From Streptomyces novaecaesareae (lineage in GTDB: Bacteria; Actinomycetota; Actinomycetes; Streptomycetales; Streptomycetaceae), in the NCBI RefSeq assembly GCF_000716875.1, contig NZ_JNWQ01000070.1, positions 1 to 34,471 on the forward strand: 34,471 nucleotides of DNA, given 5' to 3'. The position numbers and the translations under genes were made by a program. This document shows, in pieces, positions 21,987 to 30,926 of this stretch; positions within the stretch are counted from its first letter, which is position 1, and each line of letters starts with the position of its first letter. The notes beneath the pieces are model-generated. The model was not told the DNA's origin. It worked only from the letters and a program-made list of their open reading frames with translations, and did no database searches.

Positions 21987-22623
21987 CCAGCTCCAGACTC
22001 TCGCCCTCGCCGAGCACGGTCAGCTCCGAGCCGGTGCCCGGCCCGTCCGGCCCGAGCAGCCGGGTGGCCACCATGTGCCCGATCGGGCTGAGCGTCGCCT
22101 CGTGGACCGGCACCGCCACCCGCGGGCCCGCCTCCCGGACGTAGTCGACCACCTCGGCGGCCTTGCTCCAGGGCGCCGCGAGCGGCAGCAGCAGGGTGTC
22201 GACGGCGTGCGGGGGCACGGTGAACGCGTCGCCGGGGTGGAAGAGCCGGCCGTCGAAGAGGAAGCCGATGTTCTTGACGAGCGGGATGTCCGGGTGGATC
22301 TCCGCGTGCCACTCGCCGTGCACCGACACCGCCATCCCGCCGAGTTCGAAGGCGTCGCCCTCGCCGACCGCCGAGACCCGCTGCGCCACGCCGGCCAGCT
22401 GGGCGGCGACGGCGCTGTTGGTCCACACCCGCAGCGCCGGGTCGGCCTCCAGCGCGGCGCGCAGCCGGGACTCCTCGAAGTGGTCCATGTGCTCGTGGGT
22501 GATCAGGACGGCGTCCGCCCCGGCCAGAGCGGCGGGGTCGGTGAAGGCCCCGGGGTCGACGACGACGGTGGTGTCGCCGTGCTCGATGCGTACGCAGGCG
22601 TGTCCGAACTTGGTGATTCGCAT
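21982..22623 (-). CDS. MBL-fold metal-dependent hydrolase (UlaG-like)
   Basis: The product is 213 residues from ATG 22623. It starts MRITKFGHACVRIEHGDTTV and carries THEHMDH at residues 42-48, the H-x-H-x-D-H metal motif. Later histidines in GEWHAEIH, FHPGDAF and HEATLS match the remaining ligands of the beta-lactamase fold. Proteins of this subgroup are annotated as UlaG-like or zinc-dependent hydrolases; the substrate is not known. The start lies 8 bp from a 34-bp palindrome, and TAGAGT (22636-22631) ends 7 nt before the ATG. This points to a leaderless, MarR-controlled transcript. A TTG two codons upstream is less likely. Confidence 0.88.
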   Translation of the reverse strand: MRITKFGHACVRIEHGDTTVVVDPGAFTDPAALAGADAVLITHEHMDHFEESRLRAALEADPALRVWTNSAVAAQLAGVAQRVSAVGEGDAFELGGMAVSVHGEWHAEIHPDIPLVKNIGFLFDGRLFHPGDAFTVPPHAVDTLLLPLAAPWSKAAEVVDYVREAGPRVAVPVHEATLSPIGHMVATRLLGPDGPGTGSELTVLGEGESLELG

Positions 22624-22630
22624 GCCCAAA

Positions 22631-22679
22631 ACTCTACAGCATTGCTGTACAGCAATGCTGTAGAGATTCCGGATAGACT
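22631..22679. promoter_or_regulatory. Perfect 34-bp palindromic operator with overlapping divergent promoters
   Basis: Bases 22632-22665 are a perfect palindrome. It is made of two 15-bp palindromes, TACAGCATTGCTGTA (22635-22649) and TACAGCAATGCTGTA (22648-22662), sharing a central TA. The minus-strand -10 (TAGAGT, 22636-22631) overlaps one end, and TAGACT (22674-22679) lies 8 bp past the other. It is almost certainly the site of the adjacent MarR protein. Confidence 0.9.
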
Positions 22680-22685
22680 GCTCCC

Positions 22686-23117
22686 ATGCCCAGCGAAACC
22701 CCGCACCCGGACACCCTGGAACTCGCCGCCGACCTGCGCGCCGCCCTCGGCAGCCTGGTCCGCGCCCTGCGCGACGGCGACGACCTGCCGCCGAACCAGG
22801 CCGCCGTGCTCGGCCTGCTGGTCCGCGACGAGAGGTCCTACACCGTCGCCGAACTCGCCGACCGCCGGCGCGTGCGCCACCAGTCGATGGCCCGCACCGT
22901 CGCCCTGATGACCGAAGCCGGCCTGGTCGCCCAACAGCCCCACCCCACCGACGGCCGCAAGCAGCTCATCGCCGCCACCGAGGCCGGCCACACCGCCCTG
23001 CTCGACCAGCGCGCCCGCCGCGAACACCACATCGCCACCGCCATCGAGGCCCGCCTCACCCCCGAGGAGCGGCAGCAGCTGCGCACCGCCGTCGGCCTCC
23101 TCGACCGCCTGCACTGA
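22686..23117 (+). CDS. MarR-family transcriptional regulator
   Basis: The product is 143 residues, typical for MarR. The winged helix is at about residues 35-100: LPPNQAAVLGLLVRDERSYT, VAELADRRRVRHQSMARTVA, then GLVAQQPHPTDGRKQLIAAT, where the D-G-R of the wing is intact. TAGACT ends 6 nt before the ATG, and no ribosome site is visible, so the transcript is probably leaderless. The gene faces an MBL-fold hydrolase across a perfect palindrome, so it likely represses itself and that gene. It is convergent with the MMPL gene, with stops only 27 bp apart. Confidence 0.92.
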   Translation: MPSETPHPDTLELAADLRAALGSLVRALRDGDDLPPNQAAVLGLLVRDERSYTVAELADRRRVRHQSMARTVALMTEAGLVAQQPHPTDGRKQLIAATEAGHTALLDQRARREHHIATAIEARLTPEERQQLRTAVGLLDRLH

Positions 23118-23144
23118 CCTGGCCGCACCGCCGTGCCCGACCGC

Positions 23145-25379
23145 CTAGACCTCCGACCCCACCAGGTCCTTGGCCGTCGGCTCCCCCGCCACCGGCTCAC
23201 CGCTCCGCTGCGTCGGGAGCGCCACCGGCACCCCGATCTCCGGCAGATCCACGTGCTCGCTCAGCCCGAAGCGCCGGTGCAGTCGCCTGAGCGGCGCGGG
23301 CGCCCACCAGTTGAACTCGCCGAACAGGCTCATCGCGGCCGGCACCAGCAGGCACCGCACCAGGGTGGCGTCCACCGCGACGGCGACGGCCAGCGCGATG
23401 CCCATCTGCTTGACCATGAGCATGTCCCCGAGCGCGAACCCGGCGAAGACGATCACCATCAGCAACGCCGCCGAGGTGATGATCCGACCGCTGCGCTGGA
23501 CTCCCAGCTCCACCGCGCTGGTACAGCTGTGGCCCTTGTCCCGCAGCTCCTTGATCCGGGCGAGCAGGAACACCTCGTAGTCCATCGACAGCCCGAAGGC
23601 GAAGGCGAAGACCAGCACCGGGATGAAGGTCTCCAGCCCGCCGGTCGGGCTGAAGCCGAGCAGCCCGCTGAACCACCCGTCCTGGAACACCAGGGTCAAC
23701 GCGCCGAGCGAGGCGCCCAGCGAGAGCAGGTTCATCAGCAGGGCCTTGACCGGCATCACCACCGAGCCGGTCATCAGGAACAGCAGCACCAGCGTTCCGG
23801 CCGCGACCAGCCCCAGCGCCCACGGCCCGCGTGACAGCAGTTCCTTCTGGAAGTCCACCACCGAGGCCGCGCCGCCGGTGACGTAGGTCTTCAGCCCGCC
23901 CCGCTCGGCCCGCAGCTCCTCGACCACGTGCTTGGCCTGCCCGCCCTGCGGGTCCCCGTGCACCAGGACGTCGATCGTCGAGACCGCGTCGCTCACCGGG
24001 CTCACCGCCCGCACCCCGCTCACCCCGGGCAGCTTGGCGACCACTTCGTCCGCGTACGCCTGCGCCACCGAGGCGCCGCCCTCGACCACCACCGTGATCG
24101 GCGCGGCCGCGGCCTGCGGGAAGCGCTGGTCGATCGAGTCGGCGACCTGCCGCCCGGCCGAGGAGGTGGGCAGCACGGCGGCGCCGGAGTTGCGCATGTC
24201 GGCGTGCAGGAAGGGCGCGCCGGCCGCCATCAGCACGGCGACGCAGGCGAGCGCGACGAACACCGCCCGCTTGCGGACCCGGCGGACGGTCCGGCTGAAG
24301 AAGCCCTCGTCGGGTACGGGCGCGGAGGGTGCCTTGATCCGCGAGCCGGCGAAGCCGAGCAGTGCGGGGATCAGGGTCAGCGCGGCGGCGACGGCGATCA
24401 CCACCACGCTGACCCCGGCGGCCGCCACCGCTCCCAGCACCGGGCTGGTGAAGACGAAGAGGCCGGACAGCGCGACGGCGACGGTCAGTCCGGAGAAGGC
24501 CACGGTGCGCCCGGCGGTCGCCGCGGTCCGTTCGACGGCGGCGGCAATGTCCGCACCGTGGCCGCGCTCCTCGCGGAAACGATTCACCATGAGCAGCGCG
24601 TAGTCGATCGAGAGTCCGAGCCCCAGGACGGTGGCGATCGGCAGCACGCTGGTGTCGATGTCCATGATCCGGCTGAAACCGAACATGGCCAGCAGCGCCC
24701 CGCCCACCGAGGCGACGGCCCCGATCACCGGCAGCGAGGCCGCCGCGAGGCCGCCGAACACCAGCACCATGACGACCAGCGTGAGCGGCAGCGTCACCAT
24801 CTCGCCGAAGCGGGTGTCCTGCTCGGTCTGCTTCTTGACCTCCTGCTGCAGCACCAGGTCCCCGCCGACGGTGACGTGGGCACCGCCCGCACCGTTCAGC
24901 GAGGCCAGCCGCTGGGTGACGGCGTCGGTCTGGGCGGAGGTGGCGGTGTCGGCCAACCGTACGGTGACCAGGCTCGCCGTCCCGTCGGCGGAGCGCAGCG
25001 CGGCCGGAGCCGGGCCGGAGCCGTACGCGTCGAGGGCGGAGGAGACCCCGGGCAGGCCCGCGATCTCCGCGGTGGCCTTCTCGACGGCGGCCTTGACGGC
25101 CGGGTCGTCCACCGGCCTGCCGTCCACCACGGCGGTGACGGTGCCCTTGGCAGGGTCGGCCGCGGTGACCACCGCGCTGCCCCGGTCGGCCTCGGCGCTG
25201 GCGGAGGAGGCCCCGGCCACCGAGCCCTCGAAGACCCGGCCCCCGATCAGGACGCCGACGACCAGGACGACGGCCCAGAAGCCGAGCACCCAGCGGCGGT
25301 GGCGGAAGCAGAACCGGCCGAGGGCCGCGAGCCGGCCGCCGACCACGGCGGCGGGGACGGCGGAGGAGGGTTTGCGCAT
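23145..25379 (-). CDS. MMPL/RND-family exporter
   Basis: The product is 744 residues with the two-fold MMPL layout. There is an N-terminal helix (FRHRRWVLGFWAVVLVVGVL), an extracytoplasmic loop, then five helices. Those helices hold the proton-relay motif GLSIDYALLMVNRFREERG. After a second loop comes a matching set of helices with FGLSMDYEVFLLARIKELRD. Both D-Y pairs are intact. Such proteins export lipids, antibiotics or other hydrophobic compounds using proton flow. AAAGG lies 7 nt before the ATG. A 195-bp AT-rich stretch separates it from rpsA, which is on the same strand upstream and ends in a strong terminator, so it has its own promoter. Confidence 0.93.
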   Translation of the reverse strand: MRKPSSAVPAAVVGGRLAALGRFCFRHRRWVLGFWAVVLVVGVLIGGRVFEGSVAGASSASAEADRGSAVVTAADPAKGTVTAVVDGRPVDDPAVKAAVEKATAEIAGLPGVSSALDAYGSGPAPAALRSADGTASLVTVRLADTATSAQTDAVTQRLASLNGAGGAHVTVGGDLVLQQEVKKQTEQDTRFGEMVTLPLTLVVMVLVFGGLAAASLPVIGAVASVGGALLAMFGFSRIMDIDTSVLPIATVLGLGLSIDYALLMVNRFREERGHGADIAAAVERTAATAGRTVAFSGLTVAVALSGLFVFTSPVLGAVAAAGVSVVVIAVAAALTLIPALLGFAGSRIKAPSAPVPDEGFFSRTVRRVRKRAVFVALACVAVLMAAGAPFLHADMRNSGAAVLPTSSAGRQVADSIDQRFPQAAAAPITVVVEGGASVAQAYADEVVAKLPGVSGVRAVSPVSDAVSTIDVLVHGDPQGGQAKHVVEELRAERGGLKTYVTGGAASVVDFQKELLSRGPWALGLVAAGTLVLLFLMTGSVVMPVKALLMNLLSLGASLGALTLVFQDGWFSGLLGFSPTGGLETFIPVLVFAFAFGLSMDYEVFLLARIKELRDKGHSCTSAVELGVQRSGRIITSAALLMVIVFAGFALGDMLMVKQMGIALAVAVAVDATLVRCLLVPAAMSLFGEFNWWAPAPLRRLHRRFGLSEHVDLPEIGVPVALPTQRSGEPVAGEPTAKDLVGSEV

Positions 25380-25495
25380 GAAGGAGCCTTTCGGGCAGCT
25401 CCACTCAATGTAGGTGCAACCCGAACTCCGGCCTATAGAAGGGCAATGAGCCTCATCTCACACTTTCCTTCACATAAAACGCACATAAGTCAAAG
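25380..25495 (-). other. AT-rich upstream region of the MMPL gene
   Basis: The stretch is markedly AT-rich for this genome. It contains a short dyad ATGAG-C-CTCAT (25446-25456) and CTATAG, candidates for an operator and a promoter element. No spacing fits a standard promoter well enough to call. Confidence 0.35.
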
Positions 25496-25540
25496 CGAAA
25501 AACGAAATGGGCCCCACCCGGAAAATCCGGGTGGGGCCCA
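25496..25540 (-). terminator. Rho-independent terminator of rpsA
   Basis: A perfect 15-bp stem, TGGGCCCCACCCGGA (25508-25522) with 25526-25540, surrounds a 3-nt loop. On the minus strand it is followed by a T-rich run, TTTCGTTTTTCG. It lies 35 nt after the rpsA stop and is one of the clearest terminators in the window. Confidence 0.95.
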
Positions 25541-25574
25541 CCGTCTAGCTATCGGCTAGCGGGAAGCGAGAGCC

Positions 25575-27065
25575 TCAGCTCTGGCCGCCGGCCAGCTTCT
25601 CGCGCAGGGCGGCCAGGGCCTCGTCGGAGGCCAGGGCGCCCGAGCCCTCGTCGCTGCTGGACGAGTAGGAACCACCGGCGGCAGCGGCGACGGCGTCGCC
25701 ACCCTCCTCGGCGGCCTGGGCGTCGGCCTCGCGGCTCTTGATGACCTGGGCCTGGTGCTGCTCGAAGCGGGCCTGCGCCTCGGCGTACTGGCGCTCCCAC
25801 TCCTCGCGCTGCTTCTCGAAGCCGGGCAGCCAGTCGTTCGCCTCGGGGTCGAAGCCCTCCGGGTAGATGTAGTTGCCCTGGTCGTCGTACGAGGCGGCCA
25901 TGCCGTACAGGGTCGGGTCGAACTCGACCTCGGCCGGGTTGGCACCCAGGGCCTCGTTGGCCTGCTTCAGCGACAGGCTGATGCGACGACGCTCCAGGTC
26001 GATGTCGATGACCTTGACGAAGATCTCGTCGCCGACCTGGACGACCTGCTCCGGGATCTCCACGTGGCGCTCGGCCAGCTCGGAGATGTGGACCAGACCC
26101 TCGATGCCCTCGTCCACGCGGACGAACGCACCGAACGGAACCAGCTTGGTGACCTTACCCGGAACGACCTGGCCGATCTGGTGGGTACGGGCGAACTGCT
26201 GCCACGGGTCCTCCTGGGTCGCCTTCAGCGACAGGGAGACGCGCTCGCGGTCCATGTCAACGTCGAGAACCTCGACGGTGACCTCCTGGCCGACCTCGAC
26301 AACCTCGGACGGGTGGTCGATGTGCTTCCAGGACAGCTCGGAGACGTGCACGAGGCCGTCGACGCCACCCAGGTCCACGAAGGCACCGAAGTTGACGATC
26401 GAGGAGACGACGCCGGAGCGCACCTGGCCCTTCTGGAGGGTGGTGAGGAAGGTCTGGCGGACCTCGCTCTGGGTCTGCTCCAGCCAGGCACGGCGGGACA
26501 GGACCACGTTGTTGCGGTTCTTGTCCAGCTCGATGATCTTGGCCTCGAGCTCCTTGCCCACGTAGGGCTGGAGGTCGCGGACGCGGCGCATCTCGACGAG
26601 CGAGGCCGGGAGGAAGCCACGGAGGCCGATGTCGAGGATGAGACCACCCTTGACGACCTCGATGACGGTACCGGTGACGATGCCGTCCTCTTCCTTGATC
26701 TTCTCGATCGTGCCCCAGGCACGCTCGTACTGAGCGCGCTTCTTGGACAGGATGAGACGACCCTCCTTGTCCTCCTTCTGGAGAACCAGGGCCTCGATGT
26801 TGTCACCGACGGCGACGACCTCGTGCGGGTCAACGTCGTGCTTGATCGAGAGCTCGCGGGACGGGATGACGCCCTCGGTCTTGTAACCGATGTCGAGGAG
26901 GACCTCGTCACGGTCGACCTTCACGATGACGCCCTCGACGATGTCGCCATCGTTGAAGTACTTGATGGTCTCGTCGATCGCGGCGAGGAACGCCTCCGCG
27001 TCGCCGATGTCGTTGACCGCGACCTGCGGGGTGGTGCTGAGGGAGGAGTCGGTGGGGCTCGTCAT
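25575..27065 (-). CDS. rpsA: 30S ribosomal protein S1
   Basis: The product is 496 residues with four S1 (OB-fold) domains, the usual actinobacterial form. They start near GDIVEGVIVKVDRDEVLLDI, DGIVTGTVIEVVKGGLILDI, GQVRSGVVSSIVNFGAFVDL and GQVVPGKVTKLVPFGAFVRV, followed by a Glu/Ala/Ser-rich tail. S1 binds mRNA on the small subunit and aids initiation. Codon use is strongly biased, as expected for a highly expressed gene. ATG 27065 is supported by the conserved start of the family. GGAG lies 11 nt upstream, which is rather far. The frame remains open upstream to 27275 without a family match. Confidence 0.98.
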   Translation of the reverse strand: MTSPTDSSLSTTPQVAVNDIGDAEAFLAAIDETIKYFNDGDIVEGVIVKVDRDEVLLDIGYKTEGVIPSRELSIKHDVDPHEVVAVGDNIEALVLQKEDKEGRLILSKKRAQYERAWGTIEKIKEEDGIVTGTVIEVVKGGLILDIGLRGFLPASLVEMRRVRDLQPYVGKELEAKIIELDKNRNNVVLSRRAWLEQTQSEVRQTFLTTLQKGQVRSGVVSSIVNFGAFVDLGGVDGLVHVSELSWKHIDHPSEVVEVGQEVTVEVLDVDMDRERVSLSLKATQEDPWQQFARTHQIGQVVPGKVTKLVPFGAFVRVDEGIEGLVHISELAERHVEIPEQVVQVGDEIFVKVIDIDLERRRISLSLKQANEALGANPAEVEFDPTLYGMAASYDDQGNYIYPEGFDPEANDWLPGFEKQREEWERQYAEAQARFEQHQAQVIKSREADAQAAEEGGDAVAAAAGGSYSSSSDEGSGALASDEALAALREKLAGGQS

Positions 27066-27280
27066 TAGGAAAAGGGCTCCGGTACGGACATGAAAGTCGT
27101 AGGTAATGCCACGCGGAGGGCCCGTATCGCTCCCACCGAAAGCCGGACAGCCAAGAACACGACACACCGATCGTTCCCGCACAGCGAGAAATCGGCGTCC
27201 GTCTTGCGACCGTGGGGTCTTCGACAGATGCGAGCGCGACCTGCTCCGTCTGAGGCGCGCAGGCCCGCAGCGCAACTTGT

Positions 27281-27309
27281 AGCATACGGGGACGGCCAGG
27301 CACGGTCAA
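27281..27309 (-). promoter_or_regulatory. rpsA promoter with a long leader
   Basis: On the minus strand TTGACC (27309-27304), exactly 17 bp, then TATGCT (27286-27281), is close to the vegetative consensus. The expected start is near 27274, giving an untranslated leader of about 210 nt (27274-27066). No gene lies in 27066-27482. The leader may carry autoregulatory structure, as known for S1 in other bacteria. Confidence 0.8.
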
Positions 27310-27482
27310 CGCCAGAAGAGGCAAGACGGTGGAGGCCGGTATGGATCAGGCCATATCCTCCGATTGCGCACCTCGCGGTGGCGCCCGAAAGAGGGGCCCT
27401 TCCCCGGATGCCACCGCCAGGACCCGGACCCTTGACGGGCCGGTTCGCGGCAGCGGCGCTTCCGCATTCCATACCCTACGCG

Positions 27483-28361
27483 ATGGGCATTGTCACCGTG
27501 GCCACCACCCCCCACCCCGACCTGCATGATCTTGCTGCCGACGCGCACGCCCCCGGAACCGACACCGACGACGACGCCGTACGGCGCACGGCCGGCACCG
27601 GCGAGAGCAGCCGCGCCAGCCGGCACTGGTGGGACCGCAACGCCGACGAATACCAGGACGAGCACGGCGAGTTCCTCGGCGACGACCGCTTCACCTGGTG
27701 CCCCGAAGGCCTCGACGAGGCCGACGCCCGACTGCTCGGCGAGGTCGCAGACAAGGACGTGCTGGAGATCGGCGCCGGCGCCGCCCAGTGCTCGCGCTGG
27801 CTGGCCGGCCGCGGCGCCCGCCCCGTCGCCCTGGACATCTCCTTCCGCCAGCTCCAGCACTCCCGCCGGATCGACCTCGGCCGCGGCACCGCGCCCGTCC
27901 CGGTCGTCCAGGCCGACGCCGCCGTCCTGCCCTTCGCCGACGGCTCCTTCGACCTCGCCTGCTCCGCCTACGGCGCCGTCCCGTTCAGCGCCGACACCGC
28001 CGCCCTGATGCGCGAGGTGCACCGGGTGCTGCGGCCCGGCGGGCGCTGGGTCTTCTCGGTGACCCACCCGATCCGCTGGGCCTTCCCGGACGAGCCCGGC
28101 GTCGAGGGCCTGACCGCGGTGTCCTCCTACTTCGACCGCACCCCGTACGTCGAGCAGGACGAGCAGGGCAACGCCACCTACGTCGAGCACCACCGCACCC
28201 TCGGCGACCGGGTCCGCGAACTCGTCGCCGCCGGCTTCCGGCTGGTGGACCTGGTCGAGCCCGAGTGGCCGGCCGGCCTGGAGCAGGAGTGGGGCGGCTG
28301 GTCCCCGCTGCGCGGGAGGCTGATCCCCGGCACCGCGATCTTCGTCACCGAGCGGGGCTGA
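27483..28361 (+). CDS. Class I SAM-dependent methyltransferase next to rpsA
   Basis: The product is 292 residues. SAM motif I is VLEIGAGAAQ at residues 93-102, followed by the acidic strand end VALDISFRQL, the ADAAVLPFADGSFDLACSAY motif II and VHRVLRPGGRWVFSVTHP motif III. The C-terminal half has the substrate-binding SYFDRTPYVEQDEQ and ends IPGTAIFVTERG. The substrate is not known. An acidic, disordered N-terminal 45 residues precede the domain. TACCCT (27472-27477) ends 5 nt before the ATG, and no ribosome site is visible. hrpB starts 4 nt after its stop, so they form an operon. Confidence 0.92.
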   Translation: MGIVTVATTPHPDLHDLAADAHAPGTDTDDDAVRRTAGTGESSRASRHWWDRNADEYQDEHGEFLGDDRFTWCPEGLDEADARLLGEVADKDVLEIGAGAAQCSRWLAGRGARPVALDISFRQLQHSRRIDLGRGTAPVPVVQADAAVLPFADGSFDLACSAYGAVPFSADTAALMREVHRVLRPGGRWVFSVTHPIRWAFPDEPGVEGLTAVSSYFDRTPYVEQDEQGNATYVEHHRTLGDRVRELVAAGFRLVDLVEPEWPAGLEQEWGGWSPLRGRLIPGTAIFVTERG

Positions 28362-28365
28362 CGCC

Positions 28366-30894
28366 TTGCTGCCCGACCGATCAGCAGGGGCGGCCTGGCG
28401 CGACCTGCCCGTCCGCACCGCCCTGCCCGCCCTCCACGAGGCCCTGGACGGGCCCGGCACCGCCGTCCTCGCCGCGCCGCCCGGCACCGGCAAGACGACG
28501 CTGGTGCCGCTCGCCCTGGCCGGGCTGCTGGACTCGCGCCCGATCCGCCGGGTGCTGGTCGCCGAACCGCGCCGGCTCGCCGTCCGGGCCGCCGCCCGGC
28601 GGATGGCCTGGCTGCTCGGCTCGTCCGTGGGCCGCGAGGTCGGGTACACCGTGCGCGGCGAACGCCGCACCGGGCCGGAGACGGTCGTCGAGGTGGTCAC
28701 CACCGGCGTGCTGCTGCAGCGCCTCCAGCGCGACCAGGAACTGCCCGGGGTGGACGTCGTCGTCCTGGACGAGTGCCACGAACGGCACCTGGACGCCGAC
28801 ACCGCGCTCGCCTTCCTCCTCGACGTCCGGGCCGCGCTGAGGCCCGAACTGGGGCTGGTCTGCGCCTCGGCCACCTCCGACACCGACGCCTGGGCCCAAC
28901 TCCTCGGCGGCGCACCGGTGGTGGAGGCGCACGGGGTCTCCCACCCGGTGGACGTGGTCTGGGCGCCGCCGCCGCGCGCCGTCCGACCCGCACACGGCAC
29001 CCGGGTGGACCCGGCGCTGCTCGACCACGTCGCGGCCGTCGTACGGCGGGCGTTGGGCGAGCGCGACGGGGACGTGCTCTGCTTCCTGCCCGGCGTCGGC
29101 GAAATCGCCCGCGTCGCAGGGCAGTTGACCGGCGTTCCGGCTGACGTCCTCCAACTGCACGGCCGCGCCCCGCAGTCCGTCCAGGACGCCGCCCTCACCC
29201 CGTCCGCCACGCGCCGGGTGGTGCTGGCCACCGCCGTCGCCGAATCCTCCCTCACCGTGCCCGGCGTACGCGTCGTGGTCGACGCCGGCCTCGCCCGCGA
29301 ACCCCGAACCGACCACGCCCGAGGACTGGCCGCCCTGGTCACCGTCCGCGCCTCGCTCGCCGCCGCCCGCCAACGCGCCGGCCGGGCCGGGCGCGAAGCC
29401 CCCGGCACGGTGTACCGCTGCTGGCACGAGGCCGAGGACGCCCGCGCCGCCCGCTTCCCCACCCCCGAGATCGCCCTCGCCGACCTCACTTCGTTCGCCC
29501 TCCAGGCCGCCTGCTGGGGCGACCCGGACGCCACCGGCCTCGCCCTGCCCGACGCCCCGCCCGCCGGGGCGATGGCCGCCGCCCGGCAGACCCTGTCCGC
29601 CCTCGGCGCGGTGGACGCCGACGGCCGGGCGACTCCGCGCGGCGTCCGCCTCGCCCGCACCGGGCTGCACCCCCGGCTGGCGCGTGCGCTGGTCGACGGC
29701 GCTCCCGCCGTGGGCGCCCGCCGGGCCGCCGAAGTGGTCGCCCTGCTCTCCGAAGAGCCGCCGCGTGCGCTGGGCGACGACCTCGGCGCGGTCTGGCGAG
29801 CGGTCCGTTCCTCCAAGGACCCCTACGCCGCCCGCTGGCGCGACGAAGTCCGCCGCCTCGAACGTGCCGCTGGCTCCTCACCCGCCACCGACCTCCCGGA
29901 CACCACCGCCACCGGACTCGTCGTCGCCCTCGCCTTCCCCGAACGCATCGCCCGCGCCCGGGTGGAGCGACCCGCCCCCGGCGAACGCAGCCCGTACCTG
30001 ATGGCCTCCGGGACGGCTGCCGAACTCGCCCCCGGAACCACGCTCGGCACCCTGCCCTGGCTCGCCGTCGCGGTCGCCGACCGCCCGGCGGGCTCGCACT
30101 CCGCCCGCATCCTGCACGCTGCGGCGCTGGACGAGGCCACCGCCCTCCAGGCCGGCGCGTCCCTAATGACCACCCGCGAGGAAGTCCACTGGGACACCCG
30201 CCGCGACGAGGTCACCGCCCGCCAGGTCGAATCCCTCGGCGCGATCGAACTCGCCGAGAAGCCACTCGACCGCCCCGACCGGGCCCTCGTCCGCACCGCC
30301 CTCCTCGAAGGCCTCGCCCGCGAGGGCATCACCACCCTGCTCACCTGGCCCTCCCCCGGCCTCCGCGAACGCCTCGCCTTCCTCCACACCGCCATCGGCG
30401 ACCCCTGGCCCGACGTCTCCGACGCAGCACTGCTGGAACGCGCCGACGAGTGGCTGGAGCCCGAACTCTCCCGCGCCCGCCGCCGATCCGACCTCACCCG
30501 CATTGATACGACGTCGGCCCTGCAACGCCTGCTCCCCTGGACAACCGGCGAAGCCGGCCGCCTGGACGAACTCGCCCCCGAACGCATCACCGTCCCCAGC
30601 GGCTCGAAGATACGCGTCGACTACACCACCGAACGCCCAGTGCTGGCAGTCAAGTTGCAAGAACTCTTCGGCTGGACCACCACCCCCACCCTGGCCGCCG
30701 GCCGCGTCCCGGTGACCATCCACCTGCTCTCCCCCGCCGGCCGCCCCGCGGCTGTCACCAGCGACCTGGGGGGCTTCTGGCACAACGGCTACCGAGCCGT
30801 CCGCGCAGACTTGAGGGGCCGCTACCCCCGCCACCCCTGGCCCGAAGACCCGACGACAGCCGAGCCCACCCGCCGCACCAACGCCCGGAAGTAG
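28366..30894 (+). CDS. hrpB: ATP-dependent helicase HrpB
   Basis: The product is 842 residues, the usual HrpB length. The DEAH-type motor is complete: Walker A APPGTGKTT (residues 37-45), VLVAEPRRLAVRAAARRM (motif Ia), VLDECHERHLD (motif II, DECH at 135-138), LVCASATSDT (motif III) and QRAGRAGREAPGTVYRCW (motif VI). The HA2-like and HrpB C-terminal regions follow, ending in TSDLGGFWHNGYRAVRADL and RGRYPRHPWPEDP. The last is a well-known C-terminal signature. It probably remodels RNA or ribosomal complexes; its exact role is unknown. The start is a TTG 4 nt after the methyltransferase stop, so translation is likely coupled. It is convergent with the NUDIX gene. Confidence 0.95.
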   Translation: MLPDRSAGAAWRDLPVRTALPALHEALDGPGTAVLAAPPGTGKTTLVPLALAGLLDSRPIRRVLVAEPRRLAVRAAARRMAWLLGSSVGREVGYTVRGERRTGPETVVEVVTTGVLLQRLQRDQELPGVDVVVLDECHERHLDADTALAFLLDVRAALRPELGLVCASATSDTDAWAQLLGGAPVVEAHGVSHPVDVVWAPPPRAVRPAHGTRVDPALLDHVAAVVRRALGERDGDVLCFLPGVGEIARVAGQLTGVPADVLQLHGRAPQSVQDAALTPSATRRVVLATAVAESSLTVPGVRVVVDAGLAREPRTDHARGLAALVTVRASLAAARQRAGRAGREAPGTVYRCWHEAEDARAARFPTPEIALADLTSFALQAACWGDPDATGLALPDAPPAGAMAAARQTLSALGAVDADGRATPRGVRLARTGLHPRLARALVDGAPAVGARRAAEVVALLSEEPPRALGDDLGAVWRAVRSSKDPYAARWRDEVRRLERAAGSSPATDLPDTTATGLVVALAFPERIARARVERPAPGERSPYLMASGTAAELAPGTTLGTLPWLAVAVADRPAGSHSARILHAAALDEATALQAGASLMTTREEVHWDTRRDEVTARQVESLGAIELAEKPLDRPDRALVRTALLEGLAREGITTLLTWPSPGLRERLAFLHTAIGDPWPDVSDAALLERADEWLEPELSRARRRSDLTRIDTTSALQRLLPWTTGEAGRLDELAPERITVPSGSKIRVDYTTERPVLAVKLQELFGWTTTPTLAAGRVPVTIHLLSPAGRPAAVTSDLGGFWHNGYRAVRADLRGRYPRHPWPEDPTTAEPTRRTNARK

Positions 30895-30926
30895 CGACAA
30901 AAGACCCCACTACCGAATCGACGTCG

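Noticed and set aside
23197..25404. 735-codon minus-strand frame in another phase of the MMPL gene
   Set aside because: It lacks membrane helices and D-Y motifs; the 744-residue frame has both.
27306..29816. 836-codon minus-strand open frame
   Set aside because: It runs antisense through the methyltransferase and hrpB, which have complete family motifs. It is Arg/Ser/Thr-rich without domains, a typical shadow in GC-rich DNA.
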